This document shows, one piece after another, positions 1-6,998 of a stretch of DNA of 10,506 nt. Both the position numbers and the translations under genes were made by a program. Positions within the stretch are counted from its first letter, which is position 1. The number at the start of each line of letters is the position of its first letter. Source of the DNA: Clostridia bacterium (GTDB lineage Bacteria; Bacillota_A; Clostridia; Christensenellales; Aristaeellaceae); the NCBI GenBank assembly GCA_017938785.1, contig JAGBAU010000139.1, positions 1-10,506 on the forward strand, written 5' to 3'. Below the pieces are notes generated by a model. The model ran no database searches and had not been told where the DNA came from. It saw only the letters and a list, made by a program, of their open reading frames with translations.

Positions 1-66
1 AGCGTGCTGGTGAAGGCATCCCATTCGCTGGCATTTGAGGACGTTGTGGACCTCCTTGAAAAATAA
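1..66 (+). CDS. murF: C-terminal end of MurF-like UDP-MurNAc-pentapeptide ligase (partial)
   Basis: Only the last 21 codons and the TAA stop are in the window. They read SVLVKASHSLAFEDVVDLLEK. This matches the usual C-terminus of MurF, where a beta strand with LVKxS is followed by a helix ending the protein (E. coli MurF ends in a similar LVKGSR...EEVV segment). MurF adds D-Ala-D-Ala to UDP-MurNAc-tripeptide, the last cytoplasmic step in building the peptidoglycan precursor. The gene runs off the left edge, so domains and active site cannot be checked. It is followed by a hairpin terminator and the convergent phosphopantetheinyl transferase gene. Another Mur ligase could end in a similar way, so the name rests on a short stretch. 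Confidence 0.65.
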   Translation, partial: SVLVKASHSLAFEDVVDLLEK

Positions 67-77
67 ACAGAAACAAA

Positions 78-118
78 CGGGCCGGAGGGCTAGTACAGCT
101 CCTCCGGCTCGATTTTTT
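78..118. terminator. Bidirectional Rho-independent terminator
   Basis: An 11-bp stem pairs 78-88 with 101-111 (one G-U pair, otherwise perfect and GC-rich). On the + strand a T6 run at 113-118 follows one base later, so it ends the murF-like transcript. On the minus strand the same stem is followed by a T-rich tract covering roughly 61-77. It can therefore also end the operon coming from the right. The TAG stop of the phosphopantetheinyl transferase gene (90-92) lies in the loop, and that gene's last codons form one arm. Confidence 0.85.
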
Positions 119-686
119 GTATATGCAGTTCACTGCAGTTCATGCACAGGGCGGATAAGGCGTATTCCTGCCCGGCTGCATCGGTAAACCTTTGCAGATG
201 GAAATGATCGGTGTAGATTGGGTTCAGGCTGTCCATCTGGTTCAGACGGGACGGAAGGCCTTCGCCGCTCAGCTTGCCCAGGCATTCCTTCCTCGTCCAG
301 CATTCGAAGAAATCGCAGCCCAGTTCGAGTTCGCGCCCGTTCAGGCAGCGCAGGATGAGATCATCCCTCACGGCGCTTTTTACCGCTTCCACATCCACGG
401 CGCAGGGTGAATCGCTCAGGAGCGCCGCAGCCAGCCTGCCGCTGTGGGACAAACTGAAGTGCAGGGGGGAATCCGCAAACACCGGCTTGCCCTTTTCCTC
501 AAAACGAACCTGTGGGATTTCGCTAACTCCGGCTCTTTGAAGTGCCAGCTCCAGCAAACGCCACGCCGTACTGCTCGCGGCATATACGGTCGGATTCCGC
601 TTGGCCTCCATGTGTTTTTCAAACTCGGTTCCGAAGGGGGGGAGGCGCAGACCTTCGGCAATTTCGGCAATCAGCAGCAGGTTCAT
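90..686 (-). CDS. Sfp-type 4'-phosphopantetheinyl transferase
   Basis: The 198-residue protein is of the Sfp/HetI/AcpT superfamily. These enzymes move 4'-phosphopantetheine from CoA onto a serine of an acyl or peptidyl carrier protein in the cytoplasm. The family signatures are present: GKPVF at 66-70, FSLSHS at 77-82, VDVE with the Mg-binding D98 and E100, and WTRKECLGK at 130-138 with E134 and K138. The length is somewhat short for Sfp (about 220-240 residues). The ATG overlaps the stop of the upstream pseudouridine synthase gene (ATGA), and a GGAG lies 8 nt upstream inside that gene, so translation is probably coupled. No carrier-protein, NRPS or PKS gene is visible nearby, so its target could be the fatty-acid ACP or a distant cluster. 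The family call is firm; the substrate is not known. Confidence 0.88.
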   Translation of the reverse strand: MNLLLIAEIAEGLRLPPFGTEFEKHMEAKRNPTVYAASSTAWRLLELALQRAGVSEIPQVRFEEKGKPVFADSPLHFSLSHSGRLAAALLSDSPCAVDVEAVKSAVRDDLILRCLNGRELELGCDFFECWTRKECLGKLSGEGLPSRLNQMDSLNPIYTDHFHLQRFTDAAGQEYALSALCMNCSELHIQKIEPEELY

Positions 687-1645
687 GCCCTGTACTCCGG
701 GAAGTATTCGCCGATGAAGCGCACCTCGGGGGCGACGAATTCCCTGCCGTTCAGGGAAGAGAGCACGCCTGCGTCGCTGGTGAAGGCGAATTTCAGTTTG
801 TAGGCGTAGAGGGCCTGGAAGCTGCGGCCGTACTTTTCATTGCGGGCACGGTTGCCGTACTGGTTGTCGCCCAGCAGGGGGTGGCCTGCGTCCGCCATCT
901 GGGCGCGGATTTGATGGGTGCGGCCGGTGAGCAGCTCGCATTCCACCAGGCTCAGGCCGTCTCTTGAAGCGAGCACGCGGTATTTGGTTTGGGCCCTCTG
1001 TCCGCCGGGCACCATGCGCGGGCTGACGCTCACCTTCTTCATCTCCGGGGATTTCACGATGTAGTTGTCCAGCATGCCGCTCTTTTTCTGGAAGGCGCCC
1101 AGGGTGATGCAGTAGTAATACTTTTCCACCTCGCGGTCGCGTATCTTCTGGTTGAGCAGCTTCATGGCGGCTTCGGTCTTGGCGATGATTTCAATGCCGC
1201 CGGTGAAGCGGTCGATGCGGTTGCACAGCGCGGGCTGGAAATCCCGTCCCGGTTCATATTCGCCCTTCTGGTACAGGTAGGCCTGCACGTGGGTGATCAG
1301 GGTGTTCACCTTCTCGTGGGCGTCCGGGTGGGCCATCAGCCCGGGACGCTTGTCGGCGATGATGATGTTTTCATCCTCAAAGAGTATGCTCAGCCGGGGC
1401 TGGATCTTGGAAAGGAAGGGATCCTCCTTCTTCGGCTTTGCAAACAGTTCATCGTTTGCATAGATCTGCAGCACATCGCCCCTGGAAAGCTTTGCATCGC
1501 CCTTCACATGCTTGCCGTTGAGCTTGAAGCACTTGTTGCGAAACAGCTTCTGGCGCATGCCCATGCCCACCGTGGGCATTTCTCGAATCAGCCACTTTTC
1601 CAGCTTGCGGCCGTCGTCTGCGGCGGTGATGGTGAATTCCTTCAT
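683..1645 (-). CDS. RluA/RluD-family 23S rRNA (or tRNA) pseudouridine synthase
   Basis: This is a 320-residue pseudouridine synthase that isomerises uridine to pseudouridine in structured RNA, most likely 23S rRNA. An N-terminal S4 RNA-binding domain covers about residues 13-67. The catalytic domain carries NRIDRFTGGIEIIAKT, with the catalytic Asp at 145 (the family usually has HRLDxxTSG). It also has GRTHQIRAQM at 241-250 followed by GHPLLGDNQYG, the diagnostic RluA-family block. Start choice: an in-frame ATG at 1654 touches the AAGGA at 1655-1659, with no spacing. The ATG at 1645 is 9 nt from it and gives the family-typical N-terminus MKEFTIT, so I use 1645. The gene sits 36 nt after the DUF3810 gene and overlaps the phosphopantetheinyl transferase gene by 4 nt, in one operon. 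The His-to-Asn and Leu-to-Ile changes next to the catalytic Asp occur in related Clostridial paralogues, to my knowledge. The exact target site cannot be told. Confidence 0.9.
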   Translation of the reverse strand: MKEFTITAADDGRKLEKWLIREMPTVGMGMRQKLFRNKCFKLNGKHVKGDAKLSRGDVLQIYANDELFAKPKKEDPFLSKIQPRLSILFEDENIIIADKRPGLMAHPDAHEKVNTLITHVQAYLYQKGEYEPGRDFQPALCNRIDRFTGGIEIIAKTEAAMKLLNQKIRDREVEKYYYCITLGAFQKKSGMLDNYIVKSPEMKKVSVSPRMVPGGQRAQTKYRVLASRDGLSLVECELLTGRTHQIRAQMADAGHPLLGDNQYGNRARNEKYGRSFQALYAYKLKFAFTSDAGVLSSLNGREFVAPEVRFIGEYFPEYRA

Positions 1646-1681
1646 AGCCTTCATTCCTTCGTAGGTGATGAAGATATTATA

Positions 1682-2548
1682 TCATCCCGCATATTCCGCC
1701 GCAAGCCGGGGCGCGAGAATTTCGTAATCCTGCATGGCGGTTTCAATGCCCAGCGTCGCATACAGGCTGCGCAGGAAGGCGGGCGGGGGGACGGGGGTGT
1801 AAGCACCGCCGGCTTCCCGGTAATGCTGGAGGGTAAGGTGGCGCATGCGCAGCAGGTTCGCCTCGTAGAGCGCGGCTGCATCCCGGCGCAGGACGCCCAT
1901 GCCGTAGCGCAGCGCCCACAGCTGTGCGGAGCGGGTATAGGCGCCGCCGCGGCGGATGCATTCCTCCCAGGCGGCGATATTGGCCGCGCCCTCGCCCGCA
2001 ACGCCGCGCAGGTGCATGGCTTCATGCACGGCCACGAAGGGCTGGGAAACGGGTTCCAGACTGGGCGAAACCAGCGCTTCGCCGGTGGGGAAGGAGCAGA
2101 GCCCGCTGATGCGCAGCGCGTCCATCCATTCCGGGAAGCGGATGAACTTGGCGGGCAGGTCGTCGGGAACCGGGAATTCATCCTCATATGCGTTCAGACC
2201 GTCGATCAAGGCTTCGCAGAGGCGGGAGATTTCCTGCGGGGTGGAAGCATATACCGGCTGCGGCAGGAAGTACAGCGGATACCAGGCGACAAGGTATATG
2301 AGCAATACAGCCGTTCCCAGGCCGAACAGGGTTCGAAGCAGCCTGCGCCGCAGGAGGCTGATGAGCAGCAGGACGCATGCCGCGCCCACGGCCCATTCCA
2401 GCAGCGCGAAGGGGAAGCGCTTTCCGATTCCGGACAGGATGTTCAAAAGCGGAAGGGATATGCGCTCTGCCCAGAATATGGAAAAGGCGGGGAGCAAACG
2501 GATCGTCAGGAACAATCCGAGCATCCCCGCCAAAAGCTTTCTCTTCAC
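1682..2548 (-). CDS. DUF3810 family membrane protein, predicted zinc metallopeptidase-like
   Basis: The 288-residue protein has three N-terminal hydrophobic segments (about residues 5-22, 48-66 and 74-94), with arginine clusters between segments two and three. A soluble C-terminal domain follows. It contains HEAMH at 175-179 (HExxH) and then GEGAAN at 185-190. This is the DUF3810 pattern of HExxH followed by an E-x-x-A-N-rich helix, in which E186 would be a plausible third zinc ligand. Family function is not established; peptidase activity is inferred from the motif. Start choice: a longer reading frame begins with GTG at 2596. The GTG at 2548, however, has a perfect GGAGG (2555-2559) 6 nt upstream and lies 25-30 nt after a good promoter, so 2548 is the likely start. 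It is the first gene of an operon with the pseudouridine synthase and phosphopantetheinyl transferase genes, and is divergent from spo0A. Confidence 0.82.
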   Translation of the reverse strand: MKRKLLAGMLGLFLTIRLLPAFSIFWAERISLPLLNILSGIGKRFPFALLEWAVGAACVLLLISLLRRRLLRTLFGLGTAVLLIYLVAWYPLYFLPQPVYASTPQEISRLCEALIDGLNAYEDEFPVPDDLPAKFIRFPEWMDALRISGLCSFPTGEALVSPSLEPVSQPFVAVHEAMHLRGVAGEGAANIAAWEECIRRGGAYTRSAQLWALRYGMGVLRRDAAALYEANLLRMRHLTLQHYREAGGAYTPVPPPAFLRSLYATLGIETAMQDYEILAPRLAAEYAG

Positions 2549-2579
2549 CTGTTTCCTCCGGCTGCATGTTTGTGAAACC

Positions 2580-2609
2580 ATTATTGCACAGTACACAGGC
2601 CAAAATCAA
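2580..2609 (-). promoter_or_regulatory. Predicted sigma-A promoter of the DUF3810-rluD-like-PPTase operon
   Basis: Reading the minus strand, TTGATT (2604-2609) and AATAAT (2580-2585) are 18 nt apart. The -10 is preceded by TGC, an extended -10. Transcription would start near 2573, leaving a leader of about 25 nt with the GGAGG that sets the GTG start at 2548. The match is 4/6 for the -35 and 5/6 for the -10. Confidence 0.55.
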
Positions 2610-2699
2610 ATGCAATATGTGGCAGGGAAAAACAAGTTTCGCTTTCGGGGATAATCCGGTCGAATTGTGCATATATAGTTTCATATCTTGCTGAAAGGG

Positions 2700-3482
2700 A
2701 TGAAAGAATTGAACGGAATTCGCGTCATGCTCGCCGATGACAATCAGAGCATACTGGATCTTTTGATGGACTATTTTTCGAGAAAGGACGACGTGGAAGT
2801 GGTGGCCACCGTGTCCGACGGCGCGGAAATCGTGGATGCGGTGCGCGCACATACGCCGGATGTACTGGTGATGGACATCATCATGCCCCGCCGGGACGGC
2901 TTCATGGCACTGGAGGAGATTGCACAGCTGGAGGAGGAGATTCGGCCCCGGGTGATCGTGCTCTCCGGCCTGTCCAGGGACGATTTCATCATGCGCGCCA
3001 TCGGCCTGGGCGCCGGCTATTACATGGTCAAGCCCTTCGATATGCATCTGCTCTACAGCCGCATCCTGGAGGTGGCGGGCAATACCGCGACCCTGGCCAC
3101 CGACAGCGCCCCGGAGAACCGGCCTGGGGAAACGGTGGATGAACGCATCACCAACCTGTTTTTGACCCTGGGGATCCCCGCACACATCAAGGGCTACCAG
3201 TACCTGCGGGAGGCGGTGCACATGGTGCTGGAGAACCACGATGTGATCAACCGCATCACCAAGGAGCTCTACCCGGGCATCGCCAGGCGCTTCGAAACCA
3301 GCGCCAGTAAGGTGGAGCGCGCCATGCGCCACGCCATCGAGGTGGCATGGTCCCGGGGCAGGCTGGATACCGTGAACCGCATGTACGGCTACAAGGTGTT
3401 TGACGCCATGGACAAGCCCACCAACGGTGAATACATCTCCTGCGTGAGCGAACTGGTCAAGCGGTCGAAGAATGCAGTTTAA
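2700..3482 (+). CDS. spo0A: Sporulation transcription factor Spo0A
   Basis: The 260-residue response regulator is the master switch for entry into sporulation. The N-terminal receiver domain (about 1-125) has the acidic pair D13-D14, the phospho-acceptor D59 in LVMDIIMPRRDG, S89 as the conserved Thr/Ser, and K111 in MVKPFD. The C-terminal Spo0A DNA-binding domain (about 150-260) is complete, including the recognition-helix stretch SASKVERAMRHAIEVAW at 201-217. The length matches the family (B. subtilis has 267 residues). Start choice is not certain: the reading frame opens with TTG at 2688. ATG at 2700 touches AAAGGG, and TTG at 2709 sits 9 nt from that AAAGGG and would give MNGIRVMLADDN. In many Clostridia spo0A follows spoIVB; here the upstream neighbour is a divergent DUF3810 gene instead. 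The convergent downstream neighbour is the CotH-like gene. I see no strong sigma-A or sigma-H promoter in 2610-2690. Confidence 0.96.
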   Translation: MKELNGIRVMLADDNQSILDLLMDYFSRKDDVEVVATVSDGAEIVDAVRAHTPDVLVMDIIMPRRDGFMALEEIAQLEEEIRPRVIVLSGLSRDDFIMRAIGLGAGYYMVKPFDMHLLYSRILEVAGNTATLATDSAPENRPGETVDERITNLFLTLGIPAHIKGYQYLREAVHMVLENHDVINRITKELYPGIARRFETSASKVERAMRHAIEVAWSRGRLDTVNRMYGYKVFDAMDKPTNGEYISCVSELVKRSKNAV

Positions 3483-3522
3483 AAGAATAACGCCCGGCGG
3501 CTTCAGGGAAAGCTGCCGGGCG
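3481..3522 (-). terminator. Rho-independent terminator of the CotH-like gene
   Basis: A 13-bp hairpin pairs 3491-3503 with 3510-3522 (one G-U pair, 8 perfect GC-rich outer pairs, loop of 6). On the minus strand it is followed by a T-rich tract (TTATTCTTTT), so it ends the CotH-like transcript. There is no T run on the + strand side, so it is a poor terminator for spo0A, although the hairpin could protect that message's 3' end. The T tract overlaps the spo0A stop codon (3480-3482). Confidence 0.75.
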
Positions 3523-3530
3523 CTGCGCGT

Positions 3531-6500
3531 TCAGGGCCTGGAAATCTGATCGTAGGTGACGTTCAGAACCTTCATGGCCTCGCCGAAGTACTTTTCGTAA
3601 TCGGCCTGGGAGAGGCGCAGGGTATTGTCGTATTTGAAATACTGCAGCATCCTTGCCGGACGGCGCTTTGCGTAGGATACAACCTTGGAGAGCTGCTTTT
3701 CGTATTTCTCCTGGCTGCCGCCCCAGCGCTCGCGATGATCGGGCAGGATGGTTTTGAGAACGTTGTAGCGCTCCTCGAAGCGGGCGAGTATGCTCTCGGG
3801 CGCAAAAGTGGTGGCCAGCTGCTCGCCGAAATGGGTGAGGAACTGATCCCGGAAGGTGGGATTGTTCATGCATGCCACGAACAGGGTGTTGTCGGTCTGG
3901 CCGCGGTATCCGGTGCCGCCGGGGGTCAGCCAGGCGGAGATGGAGTTGGCGTCCGTGTGGTAGGCCCAGTCCAGATCAAACAGCACCCATCTCCACAGGC
4001 CGTCAGCGCTTGCGTTGCGGTAGCGCTTGATGTCGCTGGGGTCGGTGTTGCCCACATACATTTCAATGACCAGGTATTCGATGTAATTCTTCACATCGAT
4101 CACGGAGGAAATGTGTTCATAGGCGGCGTCGGTGTTGGTCTTGTTGCCCTTGACCCACTGAAGCAGGCTCTGGTAGGTTTCATCCGAGCCCTGCATCAGG
4201 GTCTTGTTGCCGCGCACGTAGTCGATGGTATCCTCCTGGCCCACCCAGCCCTCCAGCTGGCAGATGAAATCCGTATTGGCGGTTTCGCGCAGGTTGTAAT
4301 GGCCCCAGTACTGGCCGTTGATGTAGGCCACGCAAACCTCGGTTTCCTGGTAGAGCAGGTCGTCGGTGGAATTGGCGAGGCTGGTGAGCACGCTGTCGCG
4401 CATGCGGGTGCCGTACTGGTCATCGTTGGCGGTGCGCATGATGAAGGAGGTGCACCAGTCGTCCTCGCGGGCGGTGAAGATCTTACCCTTGAATACGTTG
4501 GAGCCGTACTGGCTGCGGGCGATGAGCTTCAGGGACTGCTGGGGCTGGTCGCGGGAGGTCTGGCCCTGCTGGCGCACGGCGCACTCCTGGGAGAGAATCA
4601 GCTTGCCCTCCCGGTCGAAGACCTCCACATGGGCCTCGCGCTCCCAATCCTTCATGTAGTTGTTGTAGTTGCCCTTGACCAGGATGCCCGCTTCCGCGCT
4701 GGTCAGGTTGTAGGGATCGGAAACCAGCGAGAGCACGTACACGCTGCCGCCGCCGTTCTTGGCGTCAAAGAGGTAGGTGCAGCTGTCCATGAGGGAGGGC
4801 ATGCAGTCGTCCGCATACACGCGGGTGCGCAGCACGGTGGTCTTCGAAATGGAGATGGGACCGGTGTACAGGGTGGAATTCTGCGTGGGATCGGAGCAGT
4901 CCAGCGTGTAGTAGATGCGCTCGCCGGGCTGTGCGGTCAGGCTCACACTGATCTGATCGCCGGATTTGAACAGACCGCCGCGCACGGAGTATTCCGGCGC
5001 AGAGGCGCGGCCCGAATAGCTGGCGGAGCTGTTGGCTGCACCGGGGGTGGCCTTGTCGAAGTAACGCGCGCCGCTTCTGTCGGCTGCACGCCCGTAGGAG
5101 ACGCCGGAATACTGGGCATCCACGAACATGCGGTCCAGAATGGCGCCCTGGGGATCGGACAGGGTGAGGCTGTAGCCGCCGGCGGAGGACAGGGCGAAAT
5201 TGGTGTGCAGGCAGCCGCCGGAATTGTTGTCCAGCCCGTCGCACAGGATGCCCATGTACTGGCCGGGATTGATGGTGGTTCCTGTGGGGAACTGCCACTT
5301 TCTCGGCCGGCCCGCGTTATCGGACAGGCCCCAGCCGGACAGATCGACCGCCTGGCTGCCGCCGTTGTGGATTTCGATCCAGTCGTCGGTCTCAGCGGAG
5401 GTTGCGCTGATCTCGGAGATGTATACGCCGCCGGCGTTGCGGGTGCGCAGCTCGTCTGCAATGGCTGCGGAGGCCTGCCGGGTGTTGGCTGCACCTGGCG
5501 TGGGGGACTTCATGGAGGTCCAGCCTGTATCCGTCCTGCTGTAGGCCTGGTCGGTTTCCAGCAGCGGCGGCTGCACCATATCCACGCTCACGCCGTCCGG
5601 GGCGGTGAGCACAACCGTATCTCCCTCGGCGGCGAGCCTGAAGCTGGTGTGCAGATGGCTTGCATCCCCGGTGCGGTTCTCGCCGGAGCAGTGTACGGCC
5701 AGGTAAGCGCCGGCAGGCAGGTTCATATCCGGGAACTGCCAGCGGGCCAGCTTATGGATGTTGTCCGTCAGGTACCAGCCGGCAAGATTCACATCCGCAT
5801 TGGAACGATTGTGGATTTCGATGTAATCCTGGTACCTGCCGTTTTCATCGGCGAACCAGGTGGCGTTGCCGGTCATGACCTCCGTGATTTCCAGCTCGCC
5901 TTCGCGCAGCTGGAGCACGGTTTCGCCGGGCTGTGCCTCCTCGTGGCGGATCACATTGTTGCCCTCGCCGGGGGTGGGGGCATCGGTGATATCCCAGCTG
6001 CCGTCCCCGTTCCGGGCGAAGCTCTGGTCGTTTTCCAGCGCGGGGATTTCGGCAATGTCCGCGCCCGTGCCGTTCTTGTCCAGCAGGGCCAGCTTGCCGC
6101 CGCCGGAGCTCAGGCGGAAGGGCGCATGGTCGCTGCCGGCGGGAACGTTGCCGTCGGCATACACCAGCAGGTAGGCGCCGGGCTCAAGGCTGCGGGTGGG
6201 GAAGGTGAAGATGTCCGTGGGGGCGGTTTCCGCCACCAGGCCGTAACCAGCCAGGTCGACGCTCTTGTCGGAACCGTTCCGGATTTCAATCCAGTCCGGG
6301 GCGGAGCCGTCCGCAAGGAACAGCGTGGTGGTGTTGGAAACCATCACTTCGCTGATCTGCAGGGGACAGGATGCAGCACCGTCCGTTTTCCCGTTGCCGA
6401 TCACGAATGCCAGGGCGATCAGCGCGAGCACGGCGGCGCTCATCAGGATGAATTTGCCCAGGGACATTTCCGGGCGGCTGCCTGTCCATTGGGAAGCGTG

Positions 6501-6578
6501 GTTTTTATGATGAGCGGCCCCGGCCGTTTTCTTTGGATTCCGGGCCGGAACAGCCTTCCTTGAAGTCTTGTTTGCCAC
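3531..6578 (-). CDS. Membrane-anchored lamin-tail / CotH kinase-like surface protein
   Basis: This is a 1015-residue multidomain protein. Domain order: a basic cytoplasmic tail (1-41), one membrane segment (about 43-61), and three lamin-tail domains (about 75-206, 231-365 and 387-516). Each lamin-tail domain has ISEV/ITEV, D-W/Y-IEI-x-N and V-D/N-LxG-W/Y motifs and ends in TPGxxN. A chitobiase-C-like beta domain (about 534-604, with YYTLDCSDP) and a CotH domain (about 614-976) follow. The CotH part has RQQGQTSRDQPQQSLKL, NTDPSDIKRYRN and LFDLDWAY, whose D868 and D870 fit the Mg-binding DxD of CotH kinases. B. subtilis CotH phosphorylates spore coat proteins; a kinase role here is inference, and the membrane anchor argues for a cell-surface rather than coat protein. 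Start choice: an ATG at 6620 gives 14 more residues, but GTG at 6578 has GGAGG (6585-6589) 6 nt upstream and is preferred. The gene is monocistronic, with its own promoter and terminator. Confidence 0.9.
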   Translation of the reverse strand: MANKTSRKAVPARNPKKTAGAAHHKNHASQWTGSRPEMSLGKFILMSAAVLALIALAFVIGNGKTDGAASCPLQISEVMVSNTTTLFLADGSAPDWIEIRNGSDKSVDLAGYGLVAETAPTDIFTFPTRSLEPGAYLLVYADGNVPAGSDHAPFRLSSGGGKLALLDKNGTGADIAEIPALENDQSFARNGDGSWDITDAPTPGEGNNVIRHEEAQPGETVLQLREGELEITEVMTGNATWFADENGRYQDYIEIHNRSNADVNLAGWYLTDNIHKLARWQFPDMNLPAGAYLAVHCSGENRTGDASHLHTSFRLAAEGDTVVLTAPDGVSVDMVQPPLLETDQAYSRTDTGWTSMKSPTPGAANTRQASAAIADELRTRNAGGVYISEISATSAETDDWIEIHNGGSQAVDLSGWGLSDNAGRPRKWQFPTGTTINPGQYMGILCDGLDNNSGGCLHTNFALSSAGGYSLTLSDPQGAILDRMFVDAQYSGVSYGRAADRSGARYFDKATPGAANSSASYSGRASAPEYSVRGGLFKSGDQISVSLTAQPGERIYYTLDCSDPTQNSTLYTGPISISKTTVLRTRVYADDCMPSLMDSCTYLFDAKNGGGSVYVLSLVSDPYNLTSAEAGILVKGNYNNYMKDWEREAHVEVFDREGKLILSQECAVRQQGQTSRDQPQQSLKLIARSQYGSNVFKGKIFTAREDDWCTSFIMRTANDDQYGTRMRDSVLTSLANSTDDLLYQETEVCVAYINGQYWGHYNLRETANTDFICQLEGWVGQEDTIDYVRGNKTLMQGSDETYQSLLQWVKGNKTNTDAAYEHISSVIDVKNYIEYLVIEMYVGNTDPSDIKRYRNASADGLWRWVLFDLDWAYHTDANSISAWLTPGGTGYRGQTDNTLFVACMNNPTFRDQFLTHFGEQLATTFAPESILARFEERYNVLKTILPDHRERWGGSQEKYEKQLSKVVSYAKRRPARMLQYFKYDNTLRLSQADYEKYFGEAMKVLNVTYDQISRP

Positions 6579-6653
6579 TTTGAACCTCCGCGATTGCGTA
6601 TCGTATTGGGCATGGATCATAAAACCCCATAATAATCCATATTACATGATTCT

Positions 6654-6682
6654 ATAATACATTCTTCGCTGGGAAAAGTCAA
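6654..6682 (-). promoter_or_regulatory. Predicted sigma-A promoter of the CotH-like gene
   Basis: On the minus strand TTGACT (6677-6682) and TATTAT (6654-6659) are separated by exactly 17 nt, each matching 5/6 of consensus. Transcription would start near 6647, giving a leader of about 69 nt before the GTG at 6578. That placement allows the upstream ATG at 6620 to be transcribed as well. Confidence 0.75.
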
Positions 6683-6703
6683 TTTCAGAAGGCGAAACAA
6701 TGC

Positions 6704-6729
6704 AAAAAGGGCGGCGACTGCCGCCCTTT
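6704..6729 (-). terminator. Rho-independent terminator after the FTR-like gene
   Basis: A perfect 10-bp hairpin pairs 6706-6715 with 6720-6729 around a 4-nt loop. On the minus strand it runs into a T5 tract (6704-6708). It lies 14 nt past the stop of the FTR-like gene and about 20 nt before the CotH-like promoter, so it separates the two units. Confidence 0.88.
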
Positions 6730-6742
6730 CCGGGTAAATCAT

Positions 6743-6940
6743 TCACTTTTCCTTGTAGTACAGAAAGCAATGGCAATAGCCTTCGAACTCCGGGTCCTTG
6801 ATCTGCTCGCGGAATTCCCGGCAGATGCATTTATTGTCCTCGCTTTTCTCCAGCCTGCAGGGACAATAGCCGCCGGTGCGTTCCAGGCCTTCCTTGACGG
6901 AAGCGACGACCTCCGGGTCTTCATTGTAGCGAACCTTCAT
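6743..6940 (-). CDS. Small ferredoxin-thioredoxin reductase catalytic-chain-like protein
   Basis: The 65-residue protein has six cysteines in three CxC motifs: CPC at 26-28, CIC at 38-40 and CHC at 56-58. This is the signature of the ferredoxin-thioredoxin reductase (FTR) catalytic chain family, where a [4Fe-4S] cluster sits beside a redox-active disulfide. Plant FTR spaces the motifs as CPC-x16-CPC-x8-CHC. Here the spacing is x9 and x15, the pattern I associate with short Clostridial and archaeal homologues. It lacks the partner variable chain and most likely reduces a thioredoxin-like protein, or is an electron carrier; this is inference. The ATG at 6940 has AGGAGG 6 nt upstream. An in-frame extension up to 7120 would overlap rubrerythrin and the terminator and is not credible. 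It lies after rubrerythrin with a terminator between and no evident promoter of its own. Confidence 0.85.
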   Translation of the reverse strand: MKVRYNEDPEVVASVKEGLERTGGYCPCRLEKSEDNKCICREFREQIKDPEFEGYCHCFLYYKEK

Positions 6941-6968
6941 GCAAAACCTCCTGTCAGGATACATGCGC

Positions 6969-6998
6969 AAAAAGCCGGCTGCCGAAGCAGCCGGCCTT
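6969..6998 (-). terminator. Intercistronic terminator with UUCG tetraloop after rubrerythrin
   Basis: A perfect 9-bp GC-rich stem pairs 6974-6982 with 6987-6995 around a loop that reads TTCG on the minus strand, closed by C-G (a stable cUUCGg tetraloop). A T5 tract (6969-6973) follows on the minus strand. It sits 10-40 nt past the rubrerythrin stop. Only about 28 nt remain before the FTR-like ATG, mostly taken by its ribosome binding site. Confidence 0.88.

Noticed and set aside
989..2575. A 528-codon open frame on the + strand across the pseudouridine synthase and DUF3810 genes
   Set aside because: It runs antisense to two genes with firm family motifs and has no recognisable domain, so it is a shadow of GC-rich coding DNA.
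2549..2596. 16-residue N-terminal extension of the DUF3810 protein
   Set aside because: It would start upstream of the predicted transcript start, and the GTG at 2548 has a perfect ribosome binding site.
2645..2665. Sigma-H promoter for spo0A
   Set aside because: CGAAT fits the -10, but the nearest AGGA-like elements are either 6 nt or over 30 nt away, outside the usual spacing.
2184..3332. A 382-codon open frame on the minus strand across spo0A
   Set aside because: It crosses a divergent promoter region and is antisense to spo0A. There are no motifs and no start signals.
3481..3522. Terminator for spo0A on the + strand
   Set aside because: The hairpin is strong, but on this strand it is followed by CTGCGCGTTCAG with no T run. 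The T tract lies on the other side and serves the minus-strand gene.
3735..6563. A 942-codon open frame on the + strand, antisense to the CotH-like gene
   Set aside because: It mirrors the codon bias of the real gene: rich in Ala, Gly, Val and His with no domain pattern, no ribosome binding site and no promoter. The minus-strand protein has clear domains.
6579..6620. 14-residue N-terminal extension of the CotH-like protein from ATG 6620
   Set aside because: Only a poor GGGG lies 4 nt before that ATG, whereas GTG 6578 has GGAGG at 6 nt. It remains possible because the region is transcribed.
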